DNA of 53,672 nt from Alphaproteobacteria bacterium UBA998 (lineage in GTDB: Bacteria > Pseudomonadota > Alphaproteobacteria > Rickettsiales > UBA998), in assembly GCA_002291925.1 (NCBI GenBank), contig DBAY01000040.1, positions 10,151 to 63,822 of the forward strand, written 5' to 3'. Made by a program: the position numbers and the translations under genes. Shown piece after piece: positions 51,096 through 53,672 of the stretch. Under the pieces are notes generated by a model that was given only the letters and a program-made list of their open reading frames with translations, made no database searches and was not told where the DNA came from. The first letter of the stretch is position 1; each line of letters begins with the position of its first letter.

Positions 51096-51548
51096 TTATG
51101 CCGCTTCGGTTTCGCGCTCGTCTTCCTTGAACTCTTCCATTTTCTCGGCCATGGCCTCAGCGTCGTTGTCATCGACCACCTTATGGGCCTGGGAGAACAT
51201 CTCGCTCTCTTCCTCCTGCATGTGATGCTCGACGCTCTGGCGCAGCTTGCGGAACAGGGTCATCCATTCGGGTGAGCCGGCATCCATTTCCGCCAGCCGG
51301 TTGGCCAGCGTTTCGGCTTCCTCATGCTCCTGATAGGCGTGGCCGATCTCCTCGCGCGTGTCCTCAAAGCGCTCGAGCGGCTTGTAGAAGGCCTTCTCCT
51401 CGGAATGGGCGTGGAGCAGCAATTCCTCGCGGAAGCGGGCGAACAGCTCCTCGCGCTTTGTCACATCCGCATCGCTTAAGGCTTCGATCTGCGTGGCCAG
51501 CTGGCGGGCTTTCTCGTGGTCCTGTTTGATCTGCTCGAAAATATCCAT
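51096..51548 (-). CDS. Hemerythrin HHE-domain protein
   Basis: A 150-residue helical protein. The metal-ligand pattern of hemerythrin-like domains is visible: DHEKARQL near the N-terminus, LLLHAHSEEKAFYKPL, GHAYQEHEEAETL and SVEHHMQEEESEMF. Such proteins bind a di-iron centre and sense or bind O2, NO or peroxide. The C-terminal EAMAEKMEEFKEDERETEAA is strongly acidic. ACAGGAGC precedes the ATG. A broken paralogue lies at 47600-48047. It is divergent from the DUF4112 gene. Confidence 0.9.
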   Translation of the reverse strand: MDIFEQIKQDHEKARQLATQIEALSDADVTKREELFARFREELLLHAHSEEKAFYKPLERFEDTREEIGHAYQEHEEAETLANRLAEMDAGSPEWMTLFRKLRQSVEHHMQEEESEMFSQAHKVVDDNDAEAMAEKMEEFKEDERETEAA

Positions 51549-51783
51549 AATGGCTCCTGTTGGGGAATGGGGGGCGGCTGGCCTTAACAGGCTCCGCCCG
51601 GGGTTGGTGTGAAGACCATCATGCGCGGATGCGCTTCAAGGCGCGATGCCCGCAACTACGAGGAACCGTCAGCCCACAATCAGGCCCCGATTGCTTAAGT
51701 GCGGGCTGATTCGTGAACGCTTGCGCGCTTATAGCGGCTTGAAGCAGGATGCGAGAGAATAGTGAAAACTTTGAGGAGTTCCC

Positions 51784-52200
51784 ATGCCGATCGCCAGCAC
51801 GGCGGCCAATGACAATATCCGCCGCATTTACCGCCCCTATGCCTCGCAGCAGGAACGCCTTGACCGCATCCGGCAACTAGCGGACCTCATGGATAGCCGC
51901 TTTGCCATCCCCGGCATCGGATACCGGGTGGGGCTGGACAGTGTGCTCGGCCTCGTGCCGGGCGTGGGGGATGCCATCTCCACCGCGGTTTCGGCCTATA
52001 TCATCCGCGAGGCGCACCATCTGGGGGCGCCGTTTTCATTGAAGATACGCATGGGCTGGAACGTGCTGGTGGACACGCTGGTTGGCACGGTGCCGCTCGT
52101 GGGCGACCTGTTCGACATCGGCTTCAAGGCCAACCGCCGTAACCTGCGCCTGCTGGAGCGCCATATGGAGCGCACCCTGCACCGCACGCCCCGCTTGTGA
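51784..52200 (+). CDS. DUF4112 family membrane protein
   Basis: A 138-residue protein. After a short basic N-terminus come LADLMDSRFAIPGIGYRVGLDSVLGLVPGVGDAIS and WNVLVDTLVGTVPLVGDLFDIGFKANRRN, the double Gly-Pro-Gly-Asp hairpin pattern of DUF4112. Two or three membrane-associated segments are likely. The function is unknown. TTGAGGAGTT precedes the ATG. The start region is duplicated at the RTX gene at 48291. It is 7 bp upstream of the host-attachment-family gene. Confidence 0.9.
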   Translation: MPIASTAANDNIRRIYRPYASQQERLDRIRQLADLMDSRFAIPGIGYRVGLDSVLGLVPGVGDAISTAVSAYIIREAHHLGAPFSLKIRMGWNVLVDTLVGTVPLVGDLFDIGFKANRRNLRLLERHMERTLHRTPRL

Positions 52201-52207
52201 GGTTGCC

Positions 52208-52690
52208 ATGCCCTGCACCACGCTGATCGTCGTCGCCAATTCACGTCAGGTGACGTACTACGAGAATGATGGGGCTGATGATGGCCTGCACCGTATCAAG
52301 ACGGAAGAGCAGCCCCTGCTGGTGCCGCATAATCTCTCGGATGAAGCCTTCGGCGAGGCCGAGCCGCTGGACCTTCAATCGAGGATGGGCGAGACGCCGA
52401 TCACCGATCCGCAGGACATGCAGAAACAGGAATATTTTAATGAGATTGCCGCCCGGCTGGACCAGTTGGCGGAGGAGGAGAGCTACGATCGCTTCATCCT
52501 CGTGCTGCCCCCGCAGTCGCTGGCGATGCTGAAAGACGCGCTGGGCGATACGGCGCTGGCCAAGGTGCGCGGCGAAATCACGCAAGACCTCACCGCCGAG
52601 GATGAGACAACGCTGCCCGCCTTCCTCGCTGAGCTGATGGCATTGAGCGTCTCGGGCGATCGCGAGGCGGCGCTGCTGGAGAGTCTGTAG
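52208..52690 (+). CDS. Host attachment protein family (baeRF-like)
   Basis: A 160-residue soluble protein matching the bacterial host-attachment / archaeal eRF1-like family: LIVVANSRQVTYYENDG at the N-terminus, QEYFNEIAARLDQLAEEESYDRFILVLPPQSLAMLKDAL in the centre and EITQDLTAEDETTLPAFLAEL at the end. The family name comes from a plant-attachment screen, but members are now seen as distant relatives of release factor eRF1 with possible translation-linked roles (recalled knowledge). The start is the ATG at 52208, 7 bp after the DUF4112 stop. Confidence 0.82.
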   Translation: MPCTTLIVVANSRQVTYYENDGADDGLHRIKTEEQPLLVPHNLSDEAFGEAEPLDLQSRMGETPITDPQDMQKQEYFNEIAARLDQLAEEESYDRFILVLPPQSLAMLKDALGDTALAKVRGEITQDLTAEDETTLPAFLAELMALSVSGDREAALLESL

Positions 52691-52810
52691 GCCCCGCTAT
52701 AACCGCCTGTTTATATCTCCGCCGGGGCCAAGCATCGTACTTTTACCTATCCCCGCGCAAGGTGGCAGCGTTGGATGACCAACGTTTCGCAACATTTGAG
52801 GAGTCTTACC

Positions 52811-53335
52811 ATGACGAAACCCCTGATGGCCGCTGCCTTCGCCGCAGCGCTGATGTCGACCGCCGCCATGGCCAATGAGCCGATGGCCACCCGCACCACC
52901 ACGATCAGCACCTATTCATCCGCCCCGACGATGAACGCCCCGACCTTCAACCCGAACGCCCAGTATAACCGCACCGCCACCACGACTACGTACGGCAGCC
53001 AGCCGCAGTACAACGCCGGACAATACGGCACCGGCTACACGGCGGACCAGTACAACGCCATGCAGTACAACAATGCCGCCCCGGCCGCCGGTAACCCGAA
53101 TTACAACGCGCAGAATCGCATGATCATGCAGGAGCGGACGGAAGAGCGCACCCAGCGCATGGCGCTGGATCGCGGCTACGAAGCTGAGCGCCCGGACAAT
53201 ATCGAGTACGGCATGCGCAACCGCGTGCAGCCCTACTACCGCGATATGTCGATGAACGACTATAACCGCCGCCTGAAGACGGCATTCCGCAACCAGACCC
53301 GTCTGCAGCCGGAAAAAGGCCTCATGGAAGACTGA
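52811..53335 (+). CDS. Exported Tyr/Asn/Gln-rich low-complexity protein
   Basis: A 174-residue protein with a signal peptide (about 1-22, ending TAAMANE). The mature part is of low complexity: Thr-rich near the start (ATRTTTISTYSS), then many Asn-Gln-Tyr repeats (QYNRTAT, QYNAGQY, DQYNAMQYNN), and a charged C-terminal third (ERTEERTQRMALDRGYEAE). I do not recognise the family. The composition is like that of some amyloid-forming or matrix proteins, but nothing more can be claimed. GAGGAG at 52798-52803 fixes the ATG at 52811. An intrinsic terminator follows. Confidence 0.75.
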   Translation: MTKPLMAAAFAAALMSTAAMANEPMATRTTTISTYSSAPTMNAPTFNPNAQYNRTATTTTYGSQPQYNAGQYGTGYTADQYNAMQYNNAAPAAGNPNYNAQNRMIMQERTEERTQRMALDRGYEAERPDNIEYGMRNRVQPYYRDMSMNDYNRRLKTAFRNQTRLQPEKGLMED

Positions 53336-53359
53336 TCATCATCCTGATGACATGGGAAG

Positions 53360-53389
53360 CGGGGGCCTTTACGGCCCCCGTTTTCTTTT
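53360..53389 (+). terminator. Intrinsic terminator
   Basis: CGGGGGCC (53360-53367), loop TTTAC, GGCCCCCG (53373-53380), then TTTTCTTTT. It ends the transcript of the low-complexity exported protein. Confidence 0.92.
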
Positions 53390-53391
53390 GC

Positions 53392-53420
53392 TTGGATTTC
53401 GGCGCGAAGGCTTTTATATG
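53392..53420 (+). promoter_or_regulatory. Sigma70-type promoter of tRNA-Gly
   Basis: TTGGAT (53392-53397), a 17-base spacer and TATATG (53415-53420) lie 19 bases before tRNA-Gly. It probably also drives tuf downstream, since no other promoter is obvious before it. Confidence 0.6.
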
Positions 53421-53439
53421 AATCACTCAGGCTTCGGCT

Positions 53440-53513
53440 GCGGGTGTAGCTCAATGGTAGAGCAGAAGCCTTCCAAGCTTACGACGAGGGTTCGATTCCC
53501 TTCACCCGCTCCA
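53440..53513 (+). tRNA. tRNA-Gly (anticodon UCC)
   Basis: A 74-base cloverleaf: acceptor GCGGGTG / CACCCGC, D-arm AGCTCAATGGTAGAGC, anticodon loop with TCC in CTTCCAAG, T-arm GGTTCGATTCC and encoded CCA at 53511-53513. Confidence 0.97.
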
Positions 53514-53652
53514 ATTCCTTCCTCGGTGCTTTGCAAATCCCCGTTGTTTTTTCGGCAGGAGTAGGCTAAGACGGCTGCGCATTGCGTGCCCCGGCGGGGC
53601 CTGCATCGAAATATCATTTCACTACAGGCGAGAAGAAGAAAGGATTTGACTC

Positions 53653-53672
53653 ATGTCCAAGGCGAAATTTGA
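53653..53672 (+). CDS. tuf: Elongation factor Tu, first codons only
   Basis: The window ends six codons and two bases into a gene starting MSKAKF at the ATG at 53653, preceded by AGAAAGGA. MSKAKF(E) is the N-terminus of alphaproteobacterial EF-Tu, and tuf directly after tRNA-Gly is a well-known order. Only the very start is present, so identity rests on this short match and the context. Confidence 0.75.

Overview
The window reads as chromosomal DNA of a free-living alphaproteobacterium with fairly high GC. The signs are a phasin, an IalB-family exported protein, a typical alphaproteobacterial tRNA-Ile(GAU), a single-domain response regulator with the alphaproteobacterial C-terminal tail, a TAXI solute-binding protein, AsmA, and the start of tuf behind tRNA-Gly at the right edge. 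Genus and order cannot be fixed from sequence reading alone. No rRNA, phage, insertion sequence or CRISPR array was seen. The first 16 bases are pure G, probably a contig end artefact.

Layout. 0.1-3.4 kb (minus): glycan genes (amylo-alpha-1,6-glucosidase-like, GT4). 3.6-8.4 kb: aldo/keto reductase, GGDEF protein, a small membrane protein, an orphan TAXI binding protein translationally linked to an atypical winged-helix regulator, and an IalB-like protein. 8.5-14.4 kb: tRNA-Ile, PL5 alginate lyase-like protein, GlsB, DUF4385, a processive GT2, an orphan pilin-like protein, DUF4142. 14.5-16.3 kb: cold-shock gene with a long leader, followed by a DEAD-box-type helicase. 16.5-21.2 kb: two multi-pass membrane proteins (one an acyltransferase), MsrB, and two peptidoglycan-related proteins. 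21.3-27.6 kb: a tightly overlapping seven-gene membrane-lipid operon (FAD oxidoreductase, DUF1365, cyclopropane-synthase-like methyltransferase, chalcone-isomerase-like, MFS, DUF3833 lipoprotein, SDR). 27.6-31.7 kb (minus): an ABC-HlyD-TolC operon whose ABC protein has lost its ATPase motifs. 31.9-37.2 kb: phasin, ybjN-proC, short PrmA-like methyltransferase, pgsA, AsmA. 37.4-41.5 kb: AlgD-type dehydrogenase, a cluster of GTCAT-bounded palindromic repeats, a DNA methyltransferase/nuclease fusion bracketed by two copies of one such repeat, and rlmB.

The right quarter is the most unusual part. tRNA-Tyr (41.66 kb) and tRNA-Gly plus tuf (53.4 kb) are commonly neighbours in proteobacteria but lie 11.7 kb apart here. 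The DNA between them holds a 1,879-residue RTX/cadherin-like protein, a second RTX protein, a response regulator with an Hpt-like partner lacking its histidine, two hemerythrin-like genes (one broken), DUF4112, a host-attachment-family protein and a Tyr/Asn/Gln-rich exported protein. A segment holding the hemerythrin gene, the divergent promoter region and the first codons of the DUF4112 gene appears twice; in one copy the hemerythrin gene is frameshifted and the promoter and start codons drive the second RTX gene.

Working together: the RTX proteins lack signal peptides and share a C-terminal module, so they are probably type I secretion substrates. The only ABC-HlyD-TolC set here cannot be assumed to export them, because its ABC subunit lacks every catalytic motif. 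Polysaccharide functions (GT2, PL5 lyase, AlgD-type dehydrogenase, acyltransferase) are scattered rather than in one locus.
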